From Methylocystis sp. MJC1 (GTDB lineage Bacteria > Pseudomonadota > Alphaproteobacteria > Rhizobiales > Beijerinckiaceae): a stretch of DNA of 64,000 nucleotides. The notes below the pieces were generated by a model that made no database searches, had not been told where the DNA came from, and worked only from the letters and a program-made list of their open reading frames with translations. Shown piece after piece: positions 56,174 to 64,000 of the stretch. Numbering within the stretch: the first letter of the stretch is position 1; each line of letters opens with the position of its first letter. The stretch is taken from positions 2,145,001 to 2,209,000 of the forward strand of contig NZ_CP107558.1 of assembly GCF_026427715.1 (NCBI RefSeq), written 5' to 3'. The position numbers and the translations under genes are program-made.

Positions 56174-56607
56174 AGCGGATCAGAAGCCGGCCGCCATGGC
56201 GCCTGCTGTTGGGTATCGGCCGGTTTTATCTTGACCACGGAGAGCGTGTAGGTCTCCCCAAAACCGGAGGGCTTCTTGATAACGAGGCGCGCATGGAAGC
56301 TCGTGGCGACGGGCGCCCCGCCGGGCCCCGCGACGGTCCGGCCCGGCGCGACCGACAGAAACCAGTAGAGGCCATCCGGGTAACGGCCGCTCGTCTCGCC
56401 GATCGGAACCGACCCGTCCGCCCCCAGGGCGTCGAGTTGCGACGCTCCCTGGCGCGCCGCGCGCAACAGGAAATCCGCGCGCGTCTCATTGCGGACGCCG
56501 CCGCTGACGCCGTTGAGAAGCTGCGACAAAGTCATGGCGAGGATGGCGAAGGCGGCAAGCGACTCGATGAGGGAAAAACCTTGCCTGGATTTCAGCCGAG
56601 CCCGCAT
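56170..56607 (-). CDS. gspI: Type II secretion minor pseudopilin GspI
   Basis: A 145-residue protein with prepilin motif SRQGFSLIESLAAFAILAM (Gly10 cleavage, Glu at +5). Its size and order between GspH and GspJ fit GspI. It starts the tip complex of the pseudopilus. It overlaps gspH by 16 bases and gspJ by 4. Confidence 0.83.
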   Translation of the reverse strand: MRARLKSRQGFSLIESLAAFAILAMTLSQLLNGVSGGVRNETRADFLLRAARQGASQLDALGADGSVPIGETSGRYPDGLYWFLSVAPGRTVAGPGGAPVATSFHARLVIKKPSGFGETYTLSVVKIKPADTQQQAPWRPASDPL

Positions 56608-57056
56608 TTGGCCTCGCCTGTCAGCCAGTTGATCGAGATCGTCGCCCGCGCTTCGGGCGTCTGCAAAATCATATCGCCGCCCGTCGAGCCGCCGTCCGGG
56701 AAGAATGTGATGGCGCCGCTGCGCTCCGACAGGCGCTGCGTGTTCGCGACGTCGAGCCCAATCTGGGCGTCAGCGGGCAGCTTGCCGACGCCGCCGACCG
56801 GAGACGCATAAGTCTTGCTGAAGAGGTCGACGACGACGGCCGCCTCTCCATTGGTCGCGATGGCGCGCGAGCGGGTGGCGCGAAGCGTCGCGCAAAAGCC
56901 GCGCGTCGCCGCCTCGAGCCGCATGCGGGCGGAGGGCGGGCGCAGAAGTTGCGAGGACATGCCGGCGAGGAGCGCGATCAGCGCCAGCACGACGAGCGAT
57001 TCCAGCATTGTAAAGCCGGCGCGCCGGCGCTGCGGAAAGCGTCGGCGCCGCATCAC
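56592..57056 (-). CDS. gspH: Type II secretion minor pseudopilin GspH
   Basis: A 154-residue protein. The prepilin motif RRAGFTMLESLVVLALIALLAG (cleavage after Gly14, Glu at +5) is followed by ATRGFCATLRATRSRAIATNGEAAVVVD, the typical GspH/FimT stretch after the helix. It bridges the GspG shaft and the IJK tip. It overlaps gspF by 4 bases and gspI by 16. Confidence 0.86.
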   Translation of the reverse strand: MMRRRRFPQRRRAGFTMLESLVVLALIALLAGMSSQLLRPPSARMRLEAATRGFCATLRATRSRAIATNGEAAVVVDLFSKTYASPVGGVGKLPADAQIGLDVANTQRLSERSGAITFFPDGGSTGGDMILQTPEARATISINWLTGEAKCGLG

Positions 57057-58273
57057 TTCACCGCAAGATCGTTGATGCTGAGCACCGCATCCATCACCGT
57101 CATGATCAGGCCGCCGACGACAGTGGCGATGAAGATCGTCAGTATCGGCGTCAACAGGCCCATCGCTCTTTCGATGGAGCGCTGGGTCTCGCGCTCGAAC
57201 ATGGCGGCGACGCGCAGCAGCATGTCACCGAGCTGCGCCGTCTCTTCGCCGATCGTGACCATCTGCAACGCGACGGGCGGCAAGTAAGGCACATTGGCGA
57301 GGGAGCCGCTGAGATGCGCGCCGCCGCGCACCGCCTCGATCACGCCGACAAGCTCATTATTGAAAAACTGGTTCGAGACCGCCGTGCGCGCGCTTTCCAG
57401 CCCCTGAAGCAGCGGAACGCCCGCCTTCAGCATCGAGCCCAGCGTGCGCGCAAAACGCGCCGTCGCAAATTGCGCGAGCAGCGACCCGATGACGGGAATG
57501 CGCAGATAGAAGCGGTGAAGGGCGATGAGCCAAGGCAGGCGCGACTGAGCCATCTTGTACATGGCCGCTATCGCGCCGCCGATGATCGCGAGAACGAGCG
57601 CAATGGTCCCGAGGTTCGCCTCGACGTTGATGATGAATTGCAGGCCCGCCGGCATGTCCTTGCCATTGTCGGCGAAAATCGGCGCGATGCTGGGGACGAG
57701 CGTGCCTAGAACGACGCCCGTCGCCACAATGGCGAGCGTGATGAGCAAAGCGGGATAAATCAGCGCGCTCTGCACCCGCGCCTTCAACTCCAGTCGGCGC
57801 TCCAACATCTCGGCGAGATCCGAGAGCGCCGGACCGACCTTGCCGACCGTCTCGCCCTCTCGCACGACATTCACATATTCCTGGCCAAAAATGTCGGGCC
57901 GCCGCGACAAGGCGTCGGAGAGCGAGGCGCCGTCGACGATTCGCGCCAGAATTTCCTGCGCGAGCTCGCGTAGCGCCGGCGTCGGGCTTTGCGCCGAGAG
58001 GATGCGCAGACTCTGATCCAGCGGCACGTCCGCCTGCTCCAGCGTCGCGAATTCGCGGGTGAAGGAGGCGATCTGCGCCGCGTTCGGGCCTCGCTTGCCG
58101 AACGAGATTTGCGTCAGCCGCGCGGCGCCTTCCGCCTTGGCGGCGCGCGTCTCGAAAGGCGTGACGCCCCGCTGGAACAGCGCGTCCTCGGCTTCCGCGA
58201 CCGTGCGCGCCTCGATCTCGCCTTCGAGCAGATCGCCGGAGCCGCTATAGGCGCGATATTTGAACATCGGCAT
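57053..58273 (-). CDS. gspF: Type II secretion inner-membrane platform protein GspF
   Basis: A 406-residue protein from ATG 58273 (PMFKYRAYSGSGDLLEG), the usual GspF start and length. Two repeated cytoplasmic helical domains are each followed by membrane segments. ALIYPALLITLAIVATGVVLGTLVP and LTPILTIFIATVVGGLIMTVM are visible, with the family sequence QEYVNVVREGETVGKVGPALSDLAEMLE between. GspF couples the GspE ATPase to pseudopilus assembly. It starts 5 bases after the gspE stop. Confidence 0.93.
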   Translation of the reverse strand: MPMFKYRAYSGSGDLLEGEIEARTVAEAEDALFQRGVTPFETRAAKAEGAARLTQISFGKRGPNAAQIASFTREFATLEQADVPLDQSLRILSAQSPTPALRELAQEILARIVDGASLSDALSRRPDIFGQEYVNVVREGETVGKVGPALSDLAEMLERRLELKARVQSALIYPALLITLAIVATGVVLGTLVPSIAPIFADNGKDMPAGLQFIINVEANLGTIALVLAIIGGAIAAMYKMAQSRLPWLIALHRFYLRIPVIGSLLAQFATARFARTLGSMLKAGVPLLQGLESARTAVSNQFFNNELVGVIEAVRGGAHLSGSLANVPYLPPVALQMVTIGEETAQLGDMLLRVAAMFERETQRSIERAMGLLTPILTIFIATVVGGLIMTVMDAVLSINDLAVK

Positions 58274-58278
58274 GAGCG

Positions 58279-60030
58279 TCAATCCATTCGCGTGACGCGC
58301 GCGACTTCCTCGATCGTCGTCTCGCCGCGCCAAGCCTTGGTCATGCCGCACTGATACATGGTGATCATGCCAGCTTCGCGCGCCGCCGCTTCGAGCTGCG
58401 CGTCGGGCGCGCTCTCACAAACGAGCCGCTGCATCCGCTCATTCATGATGAGCAGCTCCGCGATGGTGGAGCGGCCCGTGTAGCCGAGATTGCGGCAATT
58501 CGGGCAGCCCCTGGGCGATGAAAGCCTGTCGGGCCCCTTGGCGAAAGCTTCTCCGGCGAATTGCGCGCGAACCTGCGTGCGTGTCTCCAGAGGGCCCGCG
58601 CATTGGCAGAGGCGACGCACGAGACGCTGGGCCAGCACCGCCTTCACGGTCGAGGCGATGAGGTAATTCTCGACTCCCATGTCGATGAGACGCGTGATCG
58701 ACGCCGCCGCGCTGTTGGTATGCAGCGTCGAAAAGACGAGATGGCCGGTCAGCGACGCCTGAATGGCGATCTTCGCGGTCTCGGCGTCGCGAATCTCGCC
58801 AATCATGATGATGTCGGGGTCCTGGCGCAGAATCGCGCGCAGCGTATTGGGAAAGTCCAGCCCGATCCCCGGCTGCACCTGCACCTGATTGACGCCGGCA
58901 AGCTGATATTCGATGGGGTCCTCGACGGTGAAGACCTTTACGTCGGGCGTCGTCAGCTCCTTGAGCGCCGTATAGAGCGTCGTCGTTTTGCCGCTGCCCG
59001 TCGGGCCGGTGACGAGCACGATGCCATTCGGATTGCGCATCACCTTGCGCAGCTGCTCGGTCGTCTGCGGCTCGAAGCCCAGCCGGTCGAAATCGAGCGC
59101 GATCTGGCTGCGGTCGAGAATGCGCAGCACGATACTTTCGCCATGCGCCGTCGGGAGGGTCGAAACGCGAAAATCGATGTCGACGCCGCGAATCGCGAGC
59201 TTGATGCGCCCGTCCTGCGGCAGGCGCCGCTCAGCGATGTCGAGACGCGCCATGATCTTGATGCGCGACGCGATGGCCGCCTTGAGGCCCGGCGGCAAGG
59301 TCTCCGCCGTCCGCAAGGCGCCGTCGATTCGGTAGCGCACCTGCACGGCTTCGAGCGACGGCTCGATGTGGATATCCGACGCGCGGGCTTCGATCGCGTC
59401 GCCGATGATCTGATTGACGCGCCGCACGACCGGCGCCTCATTGGCGATGTCGCGCAGGCGTTGAAGGTCGAATTCGCTAGCGTCATTGGCGCGCGCGTCG
59501 TTATCGACCAGCGAAACACCGTCCTGCCTAGCGCCATAGAGGGACGACCACGCCTTGTCGAATTGCGCCGGCGTCGCGAGCCTCAGCTCGATCTCATAGC
59601 CTGTGGAATAGGACAGCGCCTGAACCGGCTCGAGATCGAGCGGATCGGTCACCGCAAGCCGCAAACGCCGCCCCTCCACCGCAAGCGGCAACAGCCGGTT
59701 GGCGTGGATGAATTTTTCCGGGATCTCGGCGCGCAGCGGCGGCTCCATCGGAACCTCGCTCGGTTCGAGCTGCGGGATGCCCAGGAATTTGCCCAGATGC
59801 CCGCAAAGATCGACCTCTGAAACGAGGCCGAGCTTCGTCAGCACTTGATCGAATCGCTCGCCGCTTTGTAAGGCCGCGCGTTGCGAACGCTGCAGGGCAA
59901 GTTCGTCGATAGCCTTTTCGCTAAGGATAAAGCCGCCGAAGGCCTCGGCGAATTCGGGGCTGTTCGCGTCCGGCCATGCGTTGGGCCCGGAATGCGCGGT
60001 CTGCCCCGGAATCTCGGTCTGCGCCGCCAT
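58279..60030 (-). CDS. gspE: Type II secretion ATPase GspE
   Basis: A 583-residue secretion ATPase. Residues 50-160 are the MshEN/N1 domain. The ATPase core has Walker A VTGPTGSGKTTTLYTAL, the Asp box TVEDPIEYQLAGVNQVQV, Walker B DPDIIMIGEIRDAETA and the His box SLTGHLVFSTLHTN. The C-terminal zinc site is present (CQCAG and CPNCRNLGYTGR). It powers pseudopilus growth from the cytoplasmic face by docking on GspL. It is the first gene of the E-F-H-I-J operon. Confidence 0.95.
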   Translation of the reverse strand: MAAQTEIPGQTAHSGPNAWPDANSPEFAEAFGGFILSEKAIDELALQRSQRAALQSGERFDQVLTKLGLVSEVDLCGHLGKFLGIPQLEPSEVPMEPPLRAEIPEKFIHANRLLPLAVEGRRLRLAVTDPLDLEPVQALSYSTGYEIELRLATPAQFDKAWSSLYGARQDGVSLVDNDARANDASEFDLQRLRDIANEAPVVRRVNQIIGDAIEARASDIHIEPSLEAVQVRYRIDGALRTAETLPPGLKAAIASRIKIMARLDIAERRLPQDGRIKLAIRGVDIDFRVSTLPTAHGESIVLRILDRSQIALDFDRLGFEPQTTEQLRKVMRNPNGIVLVTGPTGSGKTTTLYTALKELTTPDVKVFTVEDPIEYQLAGVNQVQVQPGIGLDFPNTLRAILRQDPDIIMIGEIRDAETAKIAIQASLTGHLVFSTLHTNSAAASITRLIDMGVENYLIASTVKAVLAQRLVRRLCQCAGPLETRTQVRAQFAGEAFAKGPDRLSSPRGCPNCRNLGYTGRSTIAELLIMNERMQRLVCESAPDAQLEAAAREAGMITMYQCGMTKAWRGETTIEEVARVTRMD

Positions 60031-60184
60031 CGACGACCCTTCGCTGGATCAACACCGGACCCAGCAGTAACGATAGCGGGCTATCTTCGCAATAAGGACG
60101 ATTTATCAGAGCTTTGACGTCGGAATGTCATATTCTGGCGTAAATTGCGCCTTTAGCCTGAGTCTAGGTCGAACGATATCACCG

Positions 60185-60883
60185 ATGTCCAGCGCTCGAA
60201 CGCCTAACGCCGCGAGTCCCCGCCAAGCATGGCGGAAGTTTGGATTCTGGGGCATCGCTCTCCTTGCGCTTTCCGCGCCGGCGGCCGAAGCGGCGACGGC
60301 GAGCAGGACCTATTTTTTCGCCACGCGTGAGGCTTGCGCCGCCTCGGGCGCCTTCACGGTCCAGGAATGCGCCAGCGCATTCGCCAATGCACGGTTGCAG
60401 CTGCGCGCCTTGGCGCCTCGTTTCGAATCGAGTTCCGCCTGTCGGATGCGTTTCCGCCTATGCTCGGTGGCCCGGATCGACCCACAGGAGGGCGAGGCGC
60501 TCGGCTATGCGCAAGACGAAGCCATCGTCTTCACCCCGATGGCGCTCGGCGTGGAGATGGTCGCCTCTGCAAAAGGCGCCGAGGCGGCCCCTACCCTTGC
60601 GATCGATACGCCTGCCCGGCTCTTCCCCTATGCCCCGGTCGCGCGCCCTTACGAGCCCCCACGCCCCGGCTTGGATCAACCCGGCGAATTCCAGGAAAAA
60701 AACGTGATGATCCTCGCCGCCGATCATTTCGAGCCTTTCTCGAAGCGCAAGCCCTTCGACGGTCCCATGACCTTCACGGCGTCGGCGCTGGGCGCGATCG
60801 TGGGCGCGACGCATGACGTCTCGCCCGCTGAGACGCGAGAGGAGCGTCGCGCGCGGTTGAAGACGGCGCCGTTTATGGAGTAG
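60185..60883 (+). CDS. DUF1190 (YgiB)-like secreted protein
   Basis: A 232-residue protein from ATG 60185, with a signal-like segment (FWGIALLALSAPAAEAATA). The next 60 residues hold a Cys pattern like DUF1190/YgiB (REACAASGAFTVQECASAFANA then SSACRMRFRLCSV). The second half is proline-rich and ends in a basic tail. The function of YgiB is not established. It lies between the divergent gspE operon and the gspL-M-N unit in the same direction as the latter, which may mean a link to secretion. Confidence 0.65.
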   Translation: MSSARTPNAASPRQAWRKFGFWGIALLALSAPAAEAATASRTYFFATREACAASGAFTVQECASAFANARLQLRALAPRFESSSACRMRFRLCSVARIDPQEGEALGYAQDEAIVFTPMALGVEMVASAKGAEAAPTLAIDTPARLFPYAPVARPYEPPRPGLDQPGEFQEKNVMILAADHFEPFSKRKPFDGPMTFTASALGAIVGATHDVSPAETREERRARLKTAPFME

Positions 60884-60989
60884 GGCTTTCGCTGCAAGCT
60901 TGGACCCGGGCGGCTATGGCCGCGCCGAGTCGTTTCGTCGGCGCGCCTCCTGCGCCGGGTTGTCGTCACTCTGCCGGGGTCTCCTGTCC

Positions 60990-62117
60990 TTGCCAAGCGA
61001 GTTCTGGACGCGAGATGTCATCGAAGGCTCGCTCAAGCCGGCGGCCGAGCGCTTTTTCGCTTGGTACCGACGCGAATTTTTCAGCTTCTTCCCGCCGGAG
61101 ACAACCGCCTGGCTGACCGACCGTGGCGATCGTCAGCTCGTTCTCAGGGCCGGAGAGCGAAACCTCTGGCGCCTCGACGCCCGCGGCGCGCCGCTTTGGA
61201 GCCTCTCCGCCGATGAAATCGCAGCATCGTCACTGGACGAGGCGCTGGGGCGTCGGAACATAGCCCGCCAAGCGGCGCGGATCAGGCTCGAAATCGACGG
61301 GTCGGCCTTCTTTGTGCGCCGCTTCGACATCCCTGCCGTCGCCCAGGCCAATCTCCCCAGGCTGCTCGTCGCCGACATAGAACGTAAGACGCCGTTTCGG
61401 CTCGCCGACGTCGTCTACGGCCATACGACCGCCCCGCATCCGGCGTCAGCGGATAAGCTGCGCGTGAGCCTGTGGATCTTGCGCCGCGACTTCATCGACG
61501 GCGCGATTGCGGCCGCTGGCCTTGCCCCAGGCGACATCTCCTTCATCAAGCCGGTCGGACTGCGCGACGCCGTGGCCGAAGCGCCGTCGATCGTGATCGG
61601 CGGAAAGACAGAAGTCTCCCATTACTTTCGCAACATCGCGATCGGCCTGTCGGCCGCGACCGCCCTCCTCTTCGCGGCAAGCGTCGGCGCCACGCTGTGG
61701 CGGCAGTCCGCTCTCAATGAAGAGCTCGACGCAAAGATTCAGGACATGTCGTCGCGCGCGGCGAAAGTGCGGCAGGTTGTCGATCGGGCCTCAGCGGAAA
61801 GCCGTCTCCTTGCCGTGTTGCGCAAAGCGCGGCGCGACGGGCCGCTCTTTGCCGATCTCTGGGAAGAAGTGGCGCGCGTCATGCCCGATGGAGCCTACGC
61901 CACCGATTTTCGCTTAAGCGAGCCCAAGCCGAATGACAAAGCCATCGACATTGTCGGCTTTGCCGATTCGGCTGTCGGCTTGCCGGCGCTTTTCAACAAA
62001 TCGCCCCTCTTCGCGGACGCCGGATTGACGGCCCCGATCACCCCCGACCCCCGTGAAAAGCGCGAAGGCTTTTCCCTTCAGGTGAAGTTCGAAAAGAAGC
62101 CCGGGGCCGCGAAATGA
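60990..62117 (+). CDS. gspL: Type II secretion inner-membrane protein GspL
   Basis: About 375 residues if TTG 60990 is the start; the frame is open from 60900, but the extra 30 residues look like non-coding sequence. The cytoplasmic actin-like half contains IRLEIDGSAFFVRRFDIPAVAQANLPRLLVADIERKTPFR. One membrane helix (GLSAATALLFAASVGATLW) and a periplasmic PilN-like domain follow. GspL recruits GspE and binds GspM, whose gene overlaps its stop by 4 bases. The true start cannot be fixed from sequence alone. Confidence 0.85.
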   Translation: MPSEFWTRDVIEGSLKPAAERFFAWYRREFFSFFPPETTAWLTDRGDRQLVLRAGERNLWRLDARGAPLWSLSADEIAASSLDEALGRRNIARQAARIRLEIDGSAFFVRRFDIPAVAQANLPRLLVADIERKTPFRLADVVYGHTTAPHPASADKLRVSLWILRRDFIDGAIAAAGLAPGDISFIKPVGLRDAVAEAPSIVIGGKTEVSHYFRNIAIGLSAATALLFAASVGATLWRQSALNEELDAKIQDMSSRAAKVRQVVDRASAESRLLAVLRKARRDGPLFADLWEEVARVMPDGAYATDFRLSEPKPNDKAIDIVGFADSAVGLPALFNKSPLFADAGLTAPITPDPREKREGFSLQVKFEKKPGAAK

Positions 62118-62701
62118 ACTGGAAGGATTTCCTTCACAGCCCCCAAAAGGGACGCGCCCTATTCGTCGGCGTCAATCTGCTGGCTCTTGGGCTTTTCTAC
62201 CTCGTCTTCATCGAGCCCGCGCGGCGCATGGTCGCCGACGGCGCCGAAGCGATCGCCGAGCGCCGCCAAACACTGGCGCGTTACGAAGCGGTCGCTCTGC
62301 ACGAGGGGCAGATTCAGGATTATGCGCGCCAAGTCGCCGAGACCAATGGGCGCGGCGAACTTTTCGACGGGGATAGCGAAGGCGTCATCAACGCCAATTT
62401 GCAGGCGCGGCTCAAGTCGATCGCCGAAAGCGCGCAAGTCACCGTCCGCTCGATCCAGATGTTGCCCGAAAAACAATTCCAGGGCGTCACGCTCGTCGGC
62501 GCGCGCCTCGACGTCGCGGGCGGCTATGAGAATGTGCATGCGCTGGCGCGCGCGCTCGAAGGCGAGCCGCCCTTGATGATCATCACAGCGGCGACGCTTC
62601 GCAATCAGGCGATGATGTGGGGCGCGCCGCAGCAGGGCGAAACGGAAATCGAGGCTCAATTCGACGTGTTCGGCGGCGCGCCGCAGAAAGGCCGCCAATG
62701 A
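62114..62701 (+). CDS. gspM: Type II secretion inner-membrane protein GspM
   Basis: A 195-residue bitopic protein: a short cytoplasmic head, the membrane helix ALFVGVNLLALGLFYLVFIEPA, a coiled coil (AIAERRQTLARYEAVALHEGQ) and a periplasmic ferredoxin-like domain ending in EIEAQFDVFGG. This is the GspM layout, and position directly after gspL with a 4-base overlap supports it. It stabilises GspL in the platform. Confidence 0.85.
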   Translation: MNWKDFLHSPQKGRALFVGVNLLALGLFYLVFIEPARRMVADGAEAIAERRQTLARYEAVALHEGQIQDYARQVAETNGRGELFDGDSEGVINANLQARLKSIAESAQVTVRSIQMLPEKQFQGVTLVGARLDVAGGYENVHALARALEGEPPLMIITAATLRNQAMMWGAPQQGETEIEAQFDVFGGAPQKGRQ

Positions 62702-63315
62702 GCCCCGCCGAACTCTCCAAACTCGTCGCGGAGTTCTCGCGCCGCTCGATCGCCCTCGCCGCGCCGGCTCAGAAAGCGCAACTCTCGCCTTTGTCGGCGA
62801 TCATTCTGGCGGTTCTCGCGGCGACCACTCTCCTGGCGGCGCTATTTGCCGCCATCGCTTTCCTGGCGCCGATCGACTCGGACGCAACCGTCTCCGCCCC
62901 GGCCTGGACGCCGCCAACGCTTGCTGTCGCAGACCTCGCGCCGCCCAAGCCGGCAAGCGCCGATCAGGAATCATTATCCCGGCCGATTTTCTCGAAGAAC
63001 AGAAAGCCAGCTCCGAAGATTGCGAAGGCTTCCACTGCGACGGCCGCCGAAATGGCCGCGGCGCCCCCCGGCTTGGCGATCAACGCCATCGTGAAGAATA
63101 AGAAGACGACGCAGGCTTTCGTGACCTCGTCCGAGTCGCCCGACGGCCTCTGGAAGAGGGTCGGCGAAACCGTCGATTCCTGGACAATCTCCGCGATAGA
63201 GAGAGATGGCGTCGTTCTGACGAATGGAGCCCAGACGGCAAGAGTAAAGCTCTATGCCGACCCGCTCCCGCCGGCGGCCGATGGGATGCCCCCTCCCCCG
63301 ACGCCCTTGCAGTAA
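62698..63315 (+). CDS. Type II secretion GspC/GspN-like protein
   Basis: A 205-residue protein from ATG 62698, overlapping gspM by 4 bases. It has an N-terminal membrane helix (AIILAVLAATTLLAALFAAIAF), a proline/alanine linker, SLSRPIFSKNRKP and a small HR-like beta domain (LAINAIVKNKKTTQAFVTS to VGETVDSWTISAIERDGVVL). This is the design of GspC, which links the platform to GspD, but without a C-terminal PDZ or coiled-coil domain. The short form is sometimes called GspN. No other gspC is seen in the window. Confidence 0.75.
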   Translation: MSPAELSKLVAEFSRRSIALAAPAQKAQLSPLSAIILAVLAATTLLAALFAAIAFLAPIDSDATVSAPAWTPPTLAVADLAPPKPASADQESLSRPIFSKNRKPAPKIAKASTATAAEMAAAPPGLAINAIVKNKKTTQAFVTSSESPDGLWKRVGETVDSWTISAIERDGVVLTNGAQTARVKLYADPLPPAADGMPPPPTPLQ

Positions 63316-63324
63316 GCTCTTACC

Positions 63325-63485
63325 ATTTCCGTTTGAATAGCTTGCATTGGGACATGTCATTCCCGGCGGGCTGAAAGCCCGACCGGGAATCCAGAGCCAC
63401 AAAGGCGCTGGTTTTGCTCTGGATTCCCGATCGCTCGCTGCGCGAGCATCGGGAATACACCGAACCAATCAAGCGAATTTCGTAT
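63325..63485. repeat. Dispersed palindromic repeat, family A copy 3
   Basis: About 160 bp. From TTTCCGTTTGAAT to TTTCGTAT it matches the inverted copy at 7532-7694, including about 30 bp on each side of the central palindrome, and the core at 39219-39348. It fills the gap between the convergent gspC/N-like gene and the kinase gene. Confidence 0.82.
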
Positions 63486-63492
63486 CATACGC

Positions 63493-64000
63493 TCAAGCGG
63501 TCTTCGCTTGTTGCGCTGGTAGCGGCGCAGCCTGCGCGTCGCCCGCTCCGATGTTGCGGATCATCTCGAAAGTGTCGGCCAGCGCTTTATCGAGTAGAGC
63601 GATGTTCTCCGCTCCAACGGACCCATCGGAATTGGCCCGCCGCTCGATGTCCTCCGCCATCGCGACGACGCGGTCGACGGCGATGTTGACGCTCATGGAT
63701 TTCAACGCATGCGCCGCGCGCCCAATCTTGACCTGGTCGCCGGCGTCGAGGGCCTCTCGCATCTCCGCGACGGATTTAGGCGCATGATCGAGATAAAGGC
63801 CGAATACGCGTCTCAGAAATGGCGTCGGCCCGTCGTTGGCGAGCAGCCCCAGCCCGCTCAGCTTTTTCTCGTTAAGCAAAGGCGCGTCGAAGCACCGCGT
63901 CGCCTGATTCTCGGCTCGTGACGTCGACTTCTCGCTTTTTGTCGTCGCTCCCTGGCTGCGCGGCTTGAAGGTGTCGAGGCATTCGGCGAGGGATCGGATC
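63493..64000 (-). CDS. C-terminal part of a hybrid histidine kinase/response regulator ending in an HPt domain
   Basis: The minus frame stays open to the right edge. The first visible residues (RSLAECLDTFKP) look like the last helix of a receiver domain. A linker rich in Ser, Thr and Lys follows, then an HPt domain of about 100 residues with the phosphoacceptor His in RAAHALKSMSVNIA. The shorter reading from an internal TTG at 63879 would give only the HPt domain, but the open upstream frame with receiver-like residues favours a larger protein. It ends a phosphorelay of unknown signal. Confidence 0.7.
   Translation of the reverse strand, partial: IRSLAECLDTFKPRSQGATTKSEKSTSRAENQATRCFDAPLLNEKKLSGLGLLANDGPTPFLRRVFGLYLDHAPKSVAEMREALDAGDQVKIGRAAHALKSMSVNIAVDRVVAMAEDIERRANSDGSVGAENIALLDKALADTFEMIRNIGAGDAQAAPLPAQQAKTA

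Noticed and set aside
58561..59820. Plus-strand frame of 419 codons
   Set aside because: Antisense to gspE, which has all ATPase motifs.

Overview
The window is a high-GC chromosomal segment of an alphaproteobacterium, most likely of the order Hyphomicrobiales (Rhizobiales). The signs are an Omp25/31-type porin, a Ros/MucR regulator, a CarD protein, the short alphaproteobacterial ProS, HflKC-DegP, and abundant palindromic intergenic repeats. A secreted protein at 38540-39109 resembles proteins I remember from methanotrophs and ammonia oxidisers, so a type II methanotroph (Methylocystis/Methylosinus-like) is possible but not proven. No rRNA, CRISPR array, transposase, integrase or phage gene was seen.

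Layout. 1-2906: end of a peptide ABC transporter (yejE, yejF) with a PIN toxin-antitoxin pair between the two genes. 3001-8597: a divergent PNP-fold protein, a MaoC-NlpC/P60-leucyl aminopeptidase operon, a TadD-like lipoprotein and a porin. 9019-12207: tRNA-Ser followed by an accessory patch (SRPBCC/ArsR, RibD-like reductase, SnoaL-like protein, MarR). A direct repeat touching the tRNA 3' end brackets part of this patch. 12284-26814: mostly core genes (hflK-hflC-degP, serB, miaA, fdxA, carD, antiporter, purE-purK, mucR) and a MerR regulator fused to a large C-terminal part. 26999-33949: pccA, clpP, tig, tRNA-Leu, a lysozyme-inhibitor-like protein and a cupredoxin protein that has lost its type 1 copper ligands.

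34219-38260 is the most interesting part. It holds a DSF (diffusible signal factor) synthase of the RpfF type, translationally coupled to a membrane PAS-GGDEF-EAL protein, followed by a convergent second crotonase-fold gene whose promoter carries a full CtrA-type site. Together they look like a fatty-acid signal and c-di-GMP module under cell-cycle control.

38540-49364: the secreted protein, lolD-lolC/E, proS, a GNAT-like protein, a DUF559 nuclease, an ABC-F ATPase, tRNA-Glu, a CYTH-CHAD protein and NnrS. 50731-63315: a type II secretion system in several transcription units (G-K; D; prepilin peptidase; E-F-H-I-J; L-M-N/C) with a DUF1190-like gene inserted. The window closes inside a hybrid histidine kinase or response regulator ending in an HPt domain.

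At least five families of palindromic repeats occupy the intergenic gaps. One of them supplies the last codons and stop of two consecutive genes.
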